From assembly GCA_015062825.1 (NCBI GenBank), contig SUTR01000006.1, forward strand, positions 15,000 to 70,872: a DNA stretch of 55,873 nt, in the 5' to 3' direction. Shown one piece after another: positions 8,459 to 18,355 of this stretch; the first letter of the stretch is position 1, and every line of letters starts with the position of its first letter. This DNA comes from Methanosphaera stadtmanae. Its GTDB lineage: Archaea; Methanobacteriota; Methanobacteria; Methanobacteriales; Methanobacteriaceae. The notes under the pieces are model-generated. The model made no database searches and was not told the origin of the DNA. It saw nothing but the letters and a program-made list of their open reading frames with translations. The position numbers were made by a program, and so were the translations under genes.

Positions 8459-11400
8459 ATGAAATTTGGTATTACATGGTGGGGAAATAGTTGGATGAAT
8501 GCACTTCACGATGCGGATTTTACCAACAGAATACCCCGAGGTAAATCATATGCAAATACAGGCAAAGTATATGACATAGAAATAAAAGATAATTCCATTA
8601 CTTCAAAGGTACAGGGAAGATATTCTGATTATTATGAAACAGATATTAAATTTAAAACTTTTTCGGATAAAGAAAAGAAGATTATTCTCGATACGATTAA
8701 TAATTCAGATATCTTGCTTTCAGCTCTTCTTAATCATGAATTACCTATTGAATTATATGAACAGTTAAGCAAAAAGGGAATTCAAGTTTTCCCAAATTCT
8801 ATAGATGATTTCTCATCAAACTGCAGTTGTCCAGATTATGCATATATCTGTAAGCATATTGCTGCACTTATTCATATGATGGTTCATGAAGTTGATAAGG
8901 ACCCATTTCAAGTATTTAAACTTCAAGGATGTGACCTTATTGAAATGCTGGAATATGAAAACAGTGATAATATCAAAGACATTAGTGAACTCTTTTATCA
9001 TAAAAATATTGTATGTGATGATGTTGGTGTAGCTGATTATTCAACTATTGACGATTTGCTTGAGCATATATCCATATTTTTAAAGGATAATCCTATGTTC
9101 TATGATTATGATTTTAAATCAATACTGATGAAAATCTACAAATCAATGGCGGCATATTATAAGAAAAATATTGATAATTATGAAATCTATTTATACAATC
9201 ATCTCCAACCTACAATAATGTTAGGAGATGATAAAGATACTGCAACATTTGATGAAAATTCTGATGACTTTGATGAATGGTTGGAGAACATATTGATTAA
9301 ACGATGGGATAATCCAAATCAATGGAATAACTTATCAATAGATATAGATGACAATTATGAAATATCCAAGATAACAACAGATTATGATTGTCTTTTTAAT
9401 AAAAATACTAAAATAGAAACATTATATTCCCTCCTAAGAGAAATAAGTAATATTCCAAAGAATAAATTTAATAAAAATATCCAAATACTACTTGAAATAT
9501 ATCAGTTTACGGGAGATCTAATAAAAAAACACGCCATTATTCCAGAATTATTTAAAAGTAAGGAAAAATATTATATCCGTTGGATTCCTGCAATATTTGA
9601 TAAAAATATAGAAAAAATAATTATACAACTATCAAATGAATGTCCAGATAATCTAATTACATATGACAACAGCAAACTATCAAAAAATGATCAGATAATA
9701 ACAGCTGTAAGTCTAATGATAAAAGGATATCTTAAAGAATATGTTAAAGATGGACTTACACAACAAAACAGAAAACGTATCAATGATAGCATATTTCAAT
9801 TATTCTTCGTTAAAGCCCAGAAATTTAATGAATTTAAAGAAAGAAATTATGAAAAATTAATAAATCAATGGCTATCAAAGTTTAGTTTAACAAGTCGAAA
9901 GTATGAATTATATCTGGTAATAGATGAAAATGAAAACTCATTCAATGTAGATATAAAAGTACAACTGGAAGAAGGTAAAGAGATACTTCCTATAAAAAAA
10001 GCAATAAATGATACTCTTGATGATACAGTTAAACTACAGTTATTAAGTGATAGTTATGTAATAGATGAGGTACTATTTAACTTGGAAAGTACTAAACGTA
10101 TCACAGAATGTGTAGAATATAACGTTGAAGATTTTTCACAATTCTTTATAGATATATTACCTTTGTTTGAAATGTTAGGTCTGAATATAATCCTTCCAAA
10201 GAATCTTCAGAAAATATTCCGTCCAAAACTGGTACTAAATATTGAAGCAAATAATAATCAACGAGGATACATTACATTCAATGATATTACCAAATTTGAC
10301 TGGAAAGTAGCAATAGGCGATAAAAACTATGATATACAAGAATTTAAACAATTAGCGGAAAAATCAAAGGGATTGGTAAAACTTGCCAATGAATATGTAA
10401 TACTGGATGAAAATGAAACAAAAACCCTTATTAAAGATATTGACAAACTACCTGAGAAGCTAAACAAACATGAACTCTTAAAGGCAACTCTCAGTGGACA
10501 ACTAGATAATGCTGATGTATACATTGATGAACAATTAAGTCAAATAATAGAAAATATAAAGAATACAGAAAATATAGAATTGCCTGAAACTATTAATGCC
10601 CAACTTAGACCATATCAGAAGACAGGATACTCCTGGCTTGTACAGAACATCAACACAGGATTTGGATCAATATTAGCAGATGATATGGGACTTGGAAAAA
10701 CATTACAAGTACTTACTACCATACAACACTTTAAAGATAAGGGATTACTAGAAAAAGAAAAAATCTTGGTAGTTGCACCTACAAGCCTTCTTACCAATTG
10801 GCAAGAGGAAATCAAACGATTCACACCAGAATTATCTTCATTTATCTTCCATGGAACTAAGAGAAAATTCCCAATAGAAGAATATGACATATACTTAACA
10901 TCATATGGTATAATTAGACGTGATATAGATACATTTAATAAGAAAAAATGGTTTTTAACCGTCATTGATGAAGCCCAAAATATTAAAAATCCAACTACCA
11001 AACAAACCCAATCCATCAAGAAGATAAAAACACGACATCGAATTGCATTAAGTGGAACACCAGTGGAAAACAGATTATCCGAATACTGGAGCATATTTGA
11101 CTTTATAAATAAAGGATATCTTACAAGTCTTAAGAAGTTTAAACAAAATTACATTACACCAATAGAAAAAGAAAGAAATAATGAAGTATTGAAGAAATTT
11201 AAAATGATTACAGAACCATTTATTATGCGTAGACTTAAAAGTGACAAAAACATAATTAAAGATCTTCCAGAAAAAATAACAAATGACATATACTGTAATC
11301 TAAGCACTTCACAAGCATCATTATATCAGGAAGTACTGGACTCTGCAATGAAGGATGTTGAAGAAAATGAGGGAATGAAACGAAAAGGATTAGTATTAAA

Positions 11401-12004
11401 ACTCATCAATTCCTTAAAACAGATATGTAATCATCCATCACAATTTACCAAATCAAAATATGCCCACATTGAAGAATCAGGAAAAATGGAACTACTATTC
11501 AATACATTAAAGAACATATTAGAAGCAGATGAGAAGGTACTTATATTTACACAATACGTTCAAATGGGAAATATAATGAAAGAACTGATAGAAGACAAAT
11601 TTAATCAAGAAGTATTATTCCTTCATGGTTCTTTAAATCGTAAACAAAGAGACATCTTAGTAGATAAGTTCCAGAACAATAGTCAAAATAAAATATTCAT
11701 AGTATCCCTTAAAGCTGGAGGTACAGGACTTAACCTTACAGCAGCATCCAATGTAATACATTATGACTTATGGTGGAATCCTGCAGTAGAAAACCAGGCT
11801 ACAGATCGAGCATATCGTATTGGTCAAACAGATAATGTAATGGTATATAGATTTATTACAAAAGGTACCTTTGAGGAAAGAATTAATAAAATGATACAGG
11901 ATAAGGAAGAACTTGCAAGCCTTACAGTTGGAAGTGGTGAAAAATTCATTACTGAGATGAATAGTGACGAATTGAAGGAATTATTATCATTACGTGATGA
12001 TTAA
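8459..12004 (+). CDS. SNF2-family helicase with SWIM zinc finger
   Basis: The 1181-residue protein is predicted to be an ATP-dependent dsDNA translocase. The SWIM zinc finger is Cys122-x-Cys124-x6-Cys131-x-His133. A long middle region (about 200-700) corresponds to the bacterial SNF2-associated part. The helicase core (about 710-1160) has motif I ADDMGLGKT (Lys747), motif II DEAQ (837-840; DEAH in many relatives), a conserved motif III-like ALSGTPVENR, and the second RecA lobe with LHGSLNRKQR and a motif VI of the form DRAYRIGQ. The C-terminus ENFITEM-like tail is standard for this group. No ribosome binding site precedes the ATG, and the TATA box is unusually close. The gene is monocistronic. 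Roles in chromatin, repair or defence are possible; nothing in its neighbourhood decides. Confidence 0.92.
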   Translation: MKFGITWWGNSWMNALHDADFTNRIPRGKSYANTGKVYDIEIKDNSITSKVQGRYSDYYETDIKFKTFSDKEKKIILDTINNSDILLSALLNHELPIELYEQLSKKGIQVFPNSIDDFSSNCSCPDYAYICKHIAALIHMMVHEVDKDPFQVFKLQGCDLIEMLEYENSDNIKDISELFYHKNIVCDDVGVADYSTIDDLLEHISIFLKDNPMFYDYDFKSILMKIYKSMAAYYKKNIDNYEIYLYNHLQPTIMLGDDKDTATFDENSDDFDEWLENILIKRWDNPNQWNNLSIDIDDNYEISKITTDYDCLFNKNTKIETLYSLLREISNIPKNKFNKNIQILLEIYQFTGDLIKKHAIIPELFKSKEKYYIRWIPAIFDKNIEKIIIQLSNECPDNLITYDNSKLSKNDQIITAVSLMIKGYLKEYVKDGLTQQNRKRINDSIFQLFFVKAQKFNEFKERNYEKLINQWLSKFSLTSRKYELYLVIDENENSFNVDIKVQLEEGKEILPIKKAINDTLDDTVKLQLLSDSYVIDEVLFNLESTKRITECVEYNVEDFSQFFIDILPLFEMLGLNIILPKNLQKIFRPKLVLNIEANNNQRGYITFNDITKFDWKVAIGDKNYDIQEFKQLAEKSKGLVKLANEYVILDENETKTLIKDIDKLPEKLNKHELLKATLSGQLDNADVYIDEQLSQIIENIKNTENIELPETINAQLRPYQKTGYSWLVQNINTGFGSILADDMGLGKTLQVLTTIQHFKDKGLLEKEKILVVAPTSLLTNWQEEIKRFTPELSSFIFHGTKRKFPIEEYDIYLTSYGIIRRDIDTFNKKKWFLTVIDEAQNIKNPTTKQTQSIKKIKTRHRIALSGTPVENRLSEYWSIFDFINKGYLTSLKKFKQNYITPIEKERNNEVLKKFKMITEPFIMRRLKSDKNIIKDLPEKITNDIYCNLSTSQASLYQEVLDSAMKDVEENEGMKRKGLVLKLINSLKQICNHPSQFTKSKYAHIEESGKMELLFNTLKNILEADEKVLIFTQYVQMGNIMKELIEDKFNQEVLFLHGSLNRKQRDILVDKFQNNSQNKIFIVSLKAGGTGLNLTAASNVIHYDLWWNPAVENQATDRAYRIGQTDNVMVYRFITKGTFEERINKMIQDKEELASLTVGSGEKFITEMNSDELKELLSLRDD

Positions 12005-12351
12005 ATATAAAATAATTCTTTTAATACTTATTTTTTAATTCATATTTAAATATTTATTGATACTTATTTTGAAGTAAAACAGTGTAAATAAATACATTTA
12101 AGATTATCACAGGATAATTAGACTTTTTCCATTAAAATAGAGCATACTTGGTAAAATAATTAAATTTAAGATATCTCCTATACTTTTGAAAATATATTGC
12201 ATAGCATTAAATTTTTAAAATAGATTAATTCTATTACTAAATTTTTGTTTTTGAACTAGTTAAATATATAAAATATAAACAATATAATTAAAATTAACGA
12301 TGAATTAAGGTTTACCTAAACATATCATTTTTTTCATGAGGAGGTGAAAAA
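12005..12351. other. Intergenic region with promoter for the microprotein
   Basis: About 350 bp. The start has T-rich sequence after the helicase stop. Near 12260-12270 TTAAATATATA is a candidate TATA box for the downstream 30-codon gene. The rest is AT-rich without other recognisable content. Confidence 0.45.
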
Positions 12352-12444
12352 ATGAATGAAACGTTAACACAGATAATTGTAGTACTTATTATGATTGTAT
12401 TTATAATTATTGTAGGATATGCAATGATTACATCAGTATTCTAA
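12352..12444 (+). CDS. 30-residue single-span membrane microprotein
   Basis: The ATG at 12352 is preceded at ideal spacing by GAGGAGGTG, the strongest ribosome binding site in the window. The frame encodes 30 residues: a short polar start (MNETLTQ), then an uninterrupted hydrophobic helix (IIVVLIMIVFIIIVGYAM) and a short tail (ITSVF). This is a typical small transmembrane protein. There is a candidate TATA box about 85 bases upstream. It sits alone between the helicase and a convergent multi-span membrane protein gene. Function is unknown. Small single-span proteins often regulate a larger membrane partner or belong to a transport or energy complex; nothing here identifies the partner. Confidence 0.65.
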   Translation: MNETLTQIIVVLIMIVFIIIVGYAMITSVF

Positions 12445-12668
12445 GATAATTAACAAAAAAATAATCAATTAAATCTATAAAAAAAAGTTACAATAAAATT
12501 TAGAAGTCATGTATTTACTTTTAATACATGATATTTTAAATCACTTCCCCAAAAAAATAACTAGTTTTATCATCACATTTATTTAAAAAAAAAATTAAGA
12601 AAATATCTAAAACAATAATAAATAAAAATCATTTAATAATTAAATTCTGACTTTAATTACTAACAATT

Positions 12669-13511
12669 TTATCGATAATATGAAGTAGTATCTCTTTTTG
12701 CTTTCATAATCACTTTAGTATCATATTCCAGATATAATTTATAGAATGCATTTGTAGCAAAGAATAAGAGAAATGATTCAAAAAATGCAGATAATAATAC
12801 ATCACTAAGAAACATTTCCAACAATACCAGAACATTCACAAGAACTATTAATAATAAGGTTATTAAAAGAATAAATTTCATAAAACGTTTAAATCCAATA
12901 TTTATTATGATTTTTATGATAATACGAATATCTAAAGCTATTTTAACACTATTATATTTTATTAATAGAATTTTTGATATGAATGAGAACGATGTAAAAA
13001 GTACAAAGAAGATTATTGCAATTAGAATATTTAGTTGAAGACTATGCTGCAATCCCATATGTAATGTATGTGGTAATTGTTTAGATATTTCATTTATTGT
13101 TAATGTAGTTGTATCAAGATCCATTTTTAAAATATATTCATGAATATGCATTAATTTTGAATATAAACCAGTAGGTATCATGAAAAATACACTTATTAAA
13201 GTTGGAATAATCAGATAATATAATGTAATAATATACTCCTTTATTGCCCCAAATAGATGTTGTTTTATATTTAAGTGCAAGGAATTATTAAAGATACAAT
13301 ATTCTACTATATTTAACGATATTCCCATCAATATTAATGTTATGATAGAACGCAGCAGAATTAAAAATAGATAAAATGATCCAATATGAAAATAATAAAA
13401 TATTTTTGAAATAATCTCACAGGATAATATTAATATGAATACAAAGACAAATGATTTATATTCACTAAACGGTAATTTTAATGATTCATATATTATTTCT
13501 CTTATTCTCAT
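12669..13511 (-). CDS. DUF4013-like multi-span membrane protein
   Basis: The 280-residue protein starts MRIREIIYESLKLPFSEYKS and has about six hydrophobic segments: around 22-42, 46-68, 92-118, 160-183, 208-235 and 240-258. The opening pattern (short amphipathic helix, then Ser/Pro and Lys, then membrane segments) and the overall layout resemble DUF4013 proteins, which are abundant in Methanobacteriales. It ends in a short basic tail (KAKRDTTSYYR). An AGGG sequence lies upstream of the ATG. The gene is alone. Function is unknown; the DUF4013 call rests on resemblance and could be wrong. Confidence 0.65.
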   Translation of the reverse strand: MRIREIIYESLKLPFSEYKSFVFVFILILSCEIISKIFYYFHIGSFYLFLILLRSIITLILMGISLNIVEYCIFNNSLHLNIKQHLFGAIKEYIITLYYLIIPTLISVFFMIPTGLYSKLMHIHEYILKMDLDTTTLTINEISKQLPHTLHMGLQHSLQLNILIAIIFFVLFTSFSFISKILLIKYNSVKIALDIRIIIKIIINIGFKRFMKFILLITLLLIVLVNVLVLLEMFLSDVLLSAFFESFLLFFATNAFYKLYLEYDTKVIMKAKRDTTSYYR

Positions 13512-13883
13512 ATTATTATACCCTACTTTTAAATTTGCTCATTTATTAATTTTTTCAATAATACATCCTTATAATATTAATATTTAAAGACCAGACCTAT
13601 TTAATAATATTATTTAATCCTATTAATTATCCTTTAAAATTTTACAAAAAAATATAAAACAAGAAAATAAAAAATAATACTTAACATATTCCATTAATGA
13701 ATTATTCCACAATTACATTAGCTATTTATCTTAGACAACAACAAATGTGAACTATATCAACCATTACAAAAATGAAAAAAAAATACAAAAAAGATAAGGA
13801 AAAAATATCTAAAAGTTTTGAATGATTTTTTATTGAAAGTTTAATCTAAAAAAAATCAAAACATGAATCATAAGGAGGTTAAT
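13512..13883. other. Divergent intergenic region
   Basis: About 370 bp between the divergent membrane-protein and ABC exporter genes. It is AT-rich, A-rich towards the exporter, and ends in the AAGGAGG site of the exporter gene. No other feature was recognised. Confidence 0.5.
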
Positions 13884-15605
13884 ATGAAAAATATTTTAAA
13901 AATATTTAAAAATAAGATTCACTTATTACTAGCGATAATCGTATTTTTAATTGTAGAAGTATATTGTGACTTAACACTCCCCTCCTATACTGCAGATATT
14001 GTTAATCTTGGAATACAAAATACAAACTTTAACATAATCACTACCACAGGTATTAATATGATGATAATGGTAATAATATCTGTACTTGCAACAATTGTAG
14101 TATCCTATTTTTCAAGTATTGTATCTGCATCATTTGGACGTGACTTAAGGGAAATAATATTTGAGAAAATATTGAGTTTTTCTAATCATGAATTAAATGA
14201 ATTCTCCAGAGCATCACTTATTACACGTTCTACAAATGATGTACATCAACTGCAAAACGTGATGGGGATGATATTTAGAACCTTGCTGTTTGCTCCTATT
14301 CTTGCGGTAGGAAGTATTATTAAGGTTTTTGAAATTGGATCTAGTCTATCATGGATAATCTTCTTGGCATTCATATCCGTTGCAGTATTACTTATGCTGG
14401 TAATATATAATGTAGTTCCATACTTTAGGAGAACTCAGGAAATTGTAGATGATATCAACAGAAAATCAAGAGAAATTTTAATAGGCATCCCTGTAATTAA
14501 AGCATTTGTTAGACAGGAACATGAGAAAAAAAGATTTGACAAATCAAATCAGGAGTATTTGAAAGTTAATCTTAGAGTTTATAGAATAATGTTTATTCTG
14601 ATACCTATGATGAATCTTATCATGAACTTGATGATTGTAATTATACTATACTTTGGTGCGTTTGATGCGTTGAATGGCCAACTATTAACTGGAGATATAA
14701 TTGCATTTGTACAATATTCTACTCAAATGGTTGCATCATTTATTATGATTGGAGGATTTACTATAATGCTTCCAAGAATACTTGTATCCGCAAGAAGAAT
14801 TGAAGAAGTGTTAGATACGGAAATTACAATCCAAGATGGTCGAAGTAATATTGAAAATAATCAAAGTGGTGAAGAAATAATAGAATTTAGAAATGTATCA
14901 TATACATATCCTGGTGCAGAAAGTGAAACTTTACATGATATTAATTTTTCATTAAGAACAGGCAAAACAACTGCAATAATCGGTGGAACTGGCAGTGGAA
15001 AATCCACAATATTAAATCTTATTCCACGCTTACAAGATACTACAAGTGGTGAAATATTACTAAACAATATAAACATTAAGGATTATCCATTAAAAACCCT
15101 TAGAAGTAAATTATCACTTGCTCCACAAAAAGCAATATTATTCTCGGGAACTATAAAATCCAACCTATTAAAAGGAAAAGAAAATGCAACAATTGATGAA
15201 ATGTATAATGCAATAGAAATTGCACAGGCAAGTGAATTTATAGATGACCTTGATATGGAAGTATCACAGGGTGGATCAAACTTCTCAGGGGGTCAACAAC
15301 AAAGAATTTCTATAGCCCGAAGCATCATAGGAAGTCATGAATTCTATTTGTTTGATGATTGTTTCTCAGCATTAGATGTAAATACGGAATACAAAGTCAG
15401 AAATAAACTAAAAAAGATAACACAGGATAGCAGTGTTCTAATAGTATCTCAAAGAATCAGTACAATTAAGGATGCAGATGAAATCATAGTTCTTGATAAA
15501 GGTGAAATAGTTGATAAAGGAACACATCAACAACTTAAAGAAAGATGTTCTATTTATCAGGAAATAATATCATCACAACTAGAAAATATAGGTGATGTGC
15601 TATGA
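13884..15605 (+). CDS. ABC exporter half, MdlB-like, with degenerate catalytic site
   Basis: This 573-residue half transporter has six membrane segments (about 1-310) and a nucleotide-binding domain (about 330-565). Walker A is GGTGSGKS (Lys373), the signature FSGGQ (467-471) is consensus, and Walker B is LFDDC with Asp492 in place of the catalytic Glu. Asp at this position is the hallmark of one subunit in heterodimeric exporters such as TM287/288, LmrCD and BmrCD. I chose the ATG at 13884 because AAGGAGG sits just before it; the ATG 21 bases upstream would place that site inside the coding region. The stop overlaps the start of the second half (ATGA). Substrate is unknown; drug, lipid or peptide export is typical for the family. 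Confidence 0.93.
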   Translation: MKNILKIFKNKIHLLLAIIVFLIVEVYCDLTLPSYTADIVNLGIQNTNFNIITTTGINMMIMVIISVLATIVVSYFSSIVSASFGRDLREIIFEKILSFSNHELNEFSRASLITRSTNDVHQLQNVMGMIFRTLLFAPILAVGSIIKVFEIGSSLSWIIFLAFISVAVLLMLVIYNVVPYFRRTQEIVDDINRKSREILIGIPVIKAFVRQEHEKKRFDKSNQEYLKVNLRVYRIMFILIPMMNLIMNLMIVIILYFGAFDALNGQLLTGDIIAFVQYSTQMVASFIMIGGFTIMLPRILVSARRIEEVLDTEITIQDGRSNIENNQSGEEIIEFRNVSYTYPGAESETLHDINFSLRTGKTTAIIGGTGSGKSTILNLIPRLQDTTSGEILLNNINIKDYPLKTLRSKLSLAPQKAILFSGTIKSNLLKGKENATIDEMYNAIEIAQASEFIDDLDMEVSQGGSNFSGGQQQRISIARSIIGSHEFYLFDDCFSALDVNTEYKVRNKLKKITQDSSVLIVSQRISTIKDADEIIVLDKGEIVDKGTHQQLKERCSIYQEIISSQLENIGDVL

Positions 15606-17404
15606 GACCCGATAGGTTAATGAGCCAGAAGCCAACAGATATGAAAAAATCATTCAAACAGGTATTATCATTATTGAAGGATTATAAACTAAAATTAATC
15701 ATTACTTTTATCTGTGCAGTAATAAGTACATCATTTACAGTTATAAGCCCAATATTAATTGGAAAGGCTACTACCACAATATATGATGGATTAACATTAT
15801 TATATAAAAATCAAGGAACAATTGACTTAAATATGCTGTTTAACCTTCTAATACTAGCAAGCATATTGTATATCATAAGTGCAATCTTCACATATCTGCA
15901 AAGTTGGTTTTTAACACAAATATCAACAAATATCAGTTACAGCCTCAGAAAAAGATTAATTGAAAAGGTAAATTCATTAGCATTAAAAGATGTTGATGAG
16001 AAAAAAAGAGGAGATATATTATCACGTATAACCAATGATGTGGATTCACTACAAACAGGAATTACATCCACATTCATTCAATTTATGACTGCCATAATTA
16101 CCATAGTCGGCGTATTCATAATGATGTTAAGCATTAATGTAATACTTACACTGATAACTGTAGTTTTAATACCTATAGCAGTATTGATTATGAGTTTTGT
16201 AATTAAACGTTCACAGAGATACTATAAAGAACAGTTAAACTATAAAGGTCAAGTTAATGCACATATTGAAGAAACATTTGGTGGACAAGATATCATACGA
16301 GTATTTAATCAAGAAGAAGATTCTATAAAATCATTTAAGCAAGACAATAATAAAATGTATGAATATGAATGGAAGTCACAATTCTATTCAAGTCTATTAG
16401 GTCCAATAATGAACTTCATATCAAACCTTGAATATGTTGTCATAGCTGTTATTGGTGCAATATTTGTACTTCAAAAAGCCATCATGGTAGGTGATATTCT
16501 AGCATTCTTCCAATACATACAGAACTTCACACAACCAATTCAACAGATTACCAGAGTAATTAACTTAGTACAAACGGCATTAGCTGCAACTGAACGTATA
16601 TTTGAATTCTTAGAATTAGAAGAGGAAGATGATTCTGCAACATTAATCATAGATGACATATATGATGCCATTATATTTGAAAATGTTAAATTTGCATATG
16701 AAGATGAAGATTATGTGATTAATGATTTAACACTAAAGGCAGATAAGGGTGAAAAAATTGCTATTGTAGGACATACAGGTGCTGGTAAATCCACAATTGT
16801 CAAATTACTTATGCGATTTTATGACATAAATAGTGGAGAAATAAAAATTGACAATGTCAATATTGAAGAAATTAATAAAAACAGTCTACGTTCAATGGTA
16901 GGAATGGTATTACAGGATACTTGGTTATTTAATGGTACCATACGTGAAAATATACGATATGGAAACTTAGATGCAAGTGATTCTGAAGTAGAACAAGCAG
17001 CCAGAATTGCATATGCTGATGATTTTATCAAGCAACTGCCTGATGGTTATGATACCATTCTTAATGAAGATACAGATAACATCTCCATTGGACAGAAACA
17101 ATTACTTACAATAGCACGTACTGTACTGTCTGATAAAAAGATTTTAATATTAGATGAAGCTACATCAAGTGTTGATACCCGTACAGAAAAATTAATACAA
17201 GATGCAATGGATAAGCTTATGGAGAATAAGACAAGTTTTATTATTGCACATAGACTGTCAACTATCAAAAATGCTGATAAGATAATTGTATTAGATGAAG
17301 GTAAGATTATTGAACAAGGAACTCATAATGAATTAATAAGCATCAATGGAGGATATTACAAATCATTGTATAATCAATTTGAAGCAGAAGGATTTGTATC
17401 ATAA
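15602..17404 (+). CDS. ABC exporter half, partner with catalytic Glu
   Basis: This is the second half of the exporter (600 residues): an N-terminal cytosolic stretch, six membrane segments (about 30-330) and a nucleotide-binding domain (about 360-590). Walker A is GHTGAGKS (Lys396), Walker B is ILILDEATSSVD with catalytic Glu519, and the signature is ISIGQ (494-498) instead of LSGGQ. Together with Asp492 of the partner this makes one consensus ATP site (this Walker A/B with the partner FSGGQ) and one degenerate site (partner Walker A/B with this ISIGQ). That asymmetry is well known in heterodimeric exporters. The gene overlaps the first half by four bases, so equal coupled expression is expected. 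Tautomerase and nitroreductase genes follow on the same strand. Confidence 0.93.
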   Translation: MRPDRLMSQKPTDMKKSFKQVLSLLKDYKLKLIITFICAVISTSFTVISPILIGKATTTIYDGLTLLYKNQGTIDLNMLFNLLILASILYIISAIFTYLQSWFLTQISTNISYSLRKRLIEKVNSLALKDVDEKKRGDILSRITNDVDSLQTGITSTFIQFMTAIITIVGVFIMMLSINVILTLITVVLIPIAVLIMSFVIKRSQRYYKEQLNYKGQVNAHIEETFGGQDIIRVFNQEEDSIKSFKQDNNKMYEYEWKSQFYSSLLGPIMNFISNLEYVVIAVIGAIFVLQKAIMVGDILAFFQYIQNFTQPIQQITRVINLVQTALAATERIFEFLELEEEDDSATLIIDDIYDAIIFENVKFAYEDEDYVINDLTLKADKGEKIAIVGHTGAGKSTIVKLLMRFYDINSGEIKIDNVNIEEINKNSLRSMVGMVLQDTWLFNGTIRENIRYGNLDASDSEVEQAARIAYADDFIKQLPDGYDTILNEDTDNISIGQKQLLTIARTVLSDKKILILDEATSSVDTRTEKLIQDAMDKLMENKTSFIIAHRLSTIKNADKIIVLDEGKIIEQGTHNELISINGGYYKSLYNQFEAEGFVS

Positions 17405-17479
17405 ATAAATGTAGATAAAGAAAAAAGATAATTATTTAAAAACTATAAAACTAAATATAACAATATAGGAGAAAATATT

Positions 17480-17707
17480 ATGCCATACATTAGAATTAAA
17501 GCATATCCAAAAGATGAAGAAATCAAACAGAAAGTTGCTGAAGAAATAAAAGATGTGTTTCTGAGAAATTGGGGTTGTCCACCAGAAGCATTATGCATAT
17601 CAATAGAAGAAGTATCACCAGAAGATTGGGAAAAAGAAGTGAGAAATCCTGAAATCATACCGAATGAAGATAAAATGTTAATAATGGACGGACAAAAGAA
17701 ATACTAA
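17480..17707 (+). CDS. 4-oxalocrotonate tautomerase family protein (PptA-like)
   Basis: This 75-residue protein starts MPYIRIKAYP. Pro2 becomes the N-terminal catalytic base after Met removal, as in all tautomerases of this superfamily. The pattern ISIEEVSPEDWEKEV matches the segment found in PptA/YdcE-type members, which have a similar length. These enzymes tautomerise enol/keto forms of small carbonyl compounds; the natural substrate of PptA-like enzymes is unsettled. The gene starts 75 bases after the ABC exporter, behind a TAGGAGAAAATATT ribosome binding site, and precedes a nitroreductase, so a shared detoxification or stress unit is possible but unproven. Confidence 0.85.
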   Translation: MPYIRIKAYPKDEEIKQKVAEEIKDVFLRNWGCPPEALCISIEEVSPEDWEKEVRNPEIIPNEDKMLIMDGQKKY

Positions 17708-17738
17708 TAAAATTAGAAAAATTTCAAATTTTATTATC

Positions 17739-17757
17739 CACCCCCATATTTTTCTTT
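17739..17757 (+). terminator. CCCCC plus T-run at tautomerase 3' end
   Basis: CACCCCCATATTTTTCTTT follows the tautomerase stop by about 30 bases. C-runs are rare in this AT-rich sequence, and similar CCCC-then-T tracts follow several other plus-strand genes here. Confidence 0.4.
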
Positions 17758-17795
17758 GAAATAAAAATAATTATCAAAAAATTAGGAGTTACACT

Positions 17796-18314
17796 ATGGA
17801 ATTAATGGATATTATGCTTAGAAGAAGAAGTATAAGAGAGTATACAGATGAAAAAATACCTGATGAAAAAATTGATAAAATATTGAATGCAGGACTACTA
17901 GCACCTACAAGCAGAAATAGAAAACCCTGTGAATTTATAGTAGTACAAGATAAACAAATCCTAGAAAAATTAGCATATGCTAAGAAGTCTGGATCATCCA
18001 TGATTAAAAACTGCAATACAGCTATTGTTGTAGTTGCAGATAAAAACAAGGCAGATACTTGGATTGAAGATTCATCTATTGCATTGACATACATGGATTT
18101 GATGGCTGCAAGTTTAGATATAGGAAGTTGTTGGTGTCAGATACATCTTAGATATTCAGCCGAGAATAGGGAATCTGAAGAAGTTGTTCGTGAAATATTA
18201 TCGTTAGATGATGATTATAGAATAGTAGGTATATTATCATTAGGAAATATTGCTAAAAGATTAGAAAGTCATAACTTGGATGAGATTGATAAAAATAAAA
18301 TTAAAAAATATTAA
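17796..18314 (+). CDS. Nitroreductase family flavoprotein
   Basis: The 172-residue protein matches the small nitroreductase family. RRSIREYTDEKIPDEKI is the FMN phosphate-binding start, followed by the helix AGLLAPTSRNRKPCEFIVV, a central DSSIALTYMDLMAASLDIGSC helix, and a C-terminal strand with GILSLGNIAKR. Such enzymes use FMN and NAD(P)H to reduce nitro groups, quinones or enones. The length is on the short side for the family but complete. The start has a TTAGGAGTT ribosome binding site. It lies 88 bases behind the tautomerase gene. The physiological substrate cannot be told from sequence. Confidence 0.9.
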   Translation: MELMDIMLRRRSIREYTDEKIPDEKIDKILNAGLLAPTSRNRKPCEFIVVQDKQILEKLAYAKKSGSSMIKNCNTAIVVVADKNKADTWIEDSSIALTYMDLMAASLDIGSCWCQIHLRYSAENRESEEVVREILSLDDDYRIVGILSLGNIAKRLESHNLDEIDKNKIKKY

Positions 18315-18355
18315 ATAGAAATTTTTGATTTAAAAAAAAAAGAAATCATTAGAAG

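Noticed and set aside
10615-11094. Open frame of 159 codons on the minus strand inside the SNF2 helicase gene
   Set aside because: It is antisense to the conserved helicase core, lacks a ribosome binding site and has no recognisable protein features.
13863-13883. Earlier ATG for the first ABC exporter half
   Set aside because: The AAGGAGG site lies inside this extension and fits the ATG at 13884 instead.
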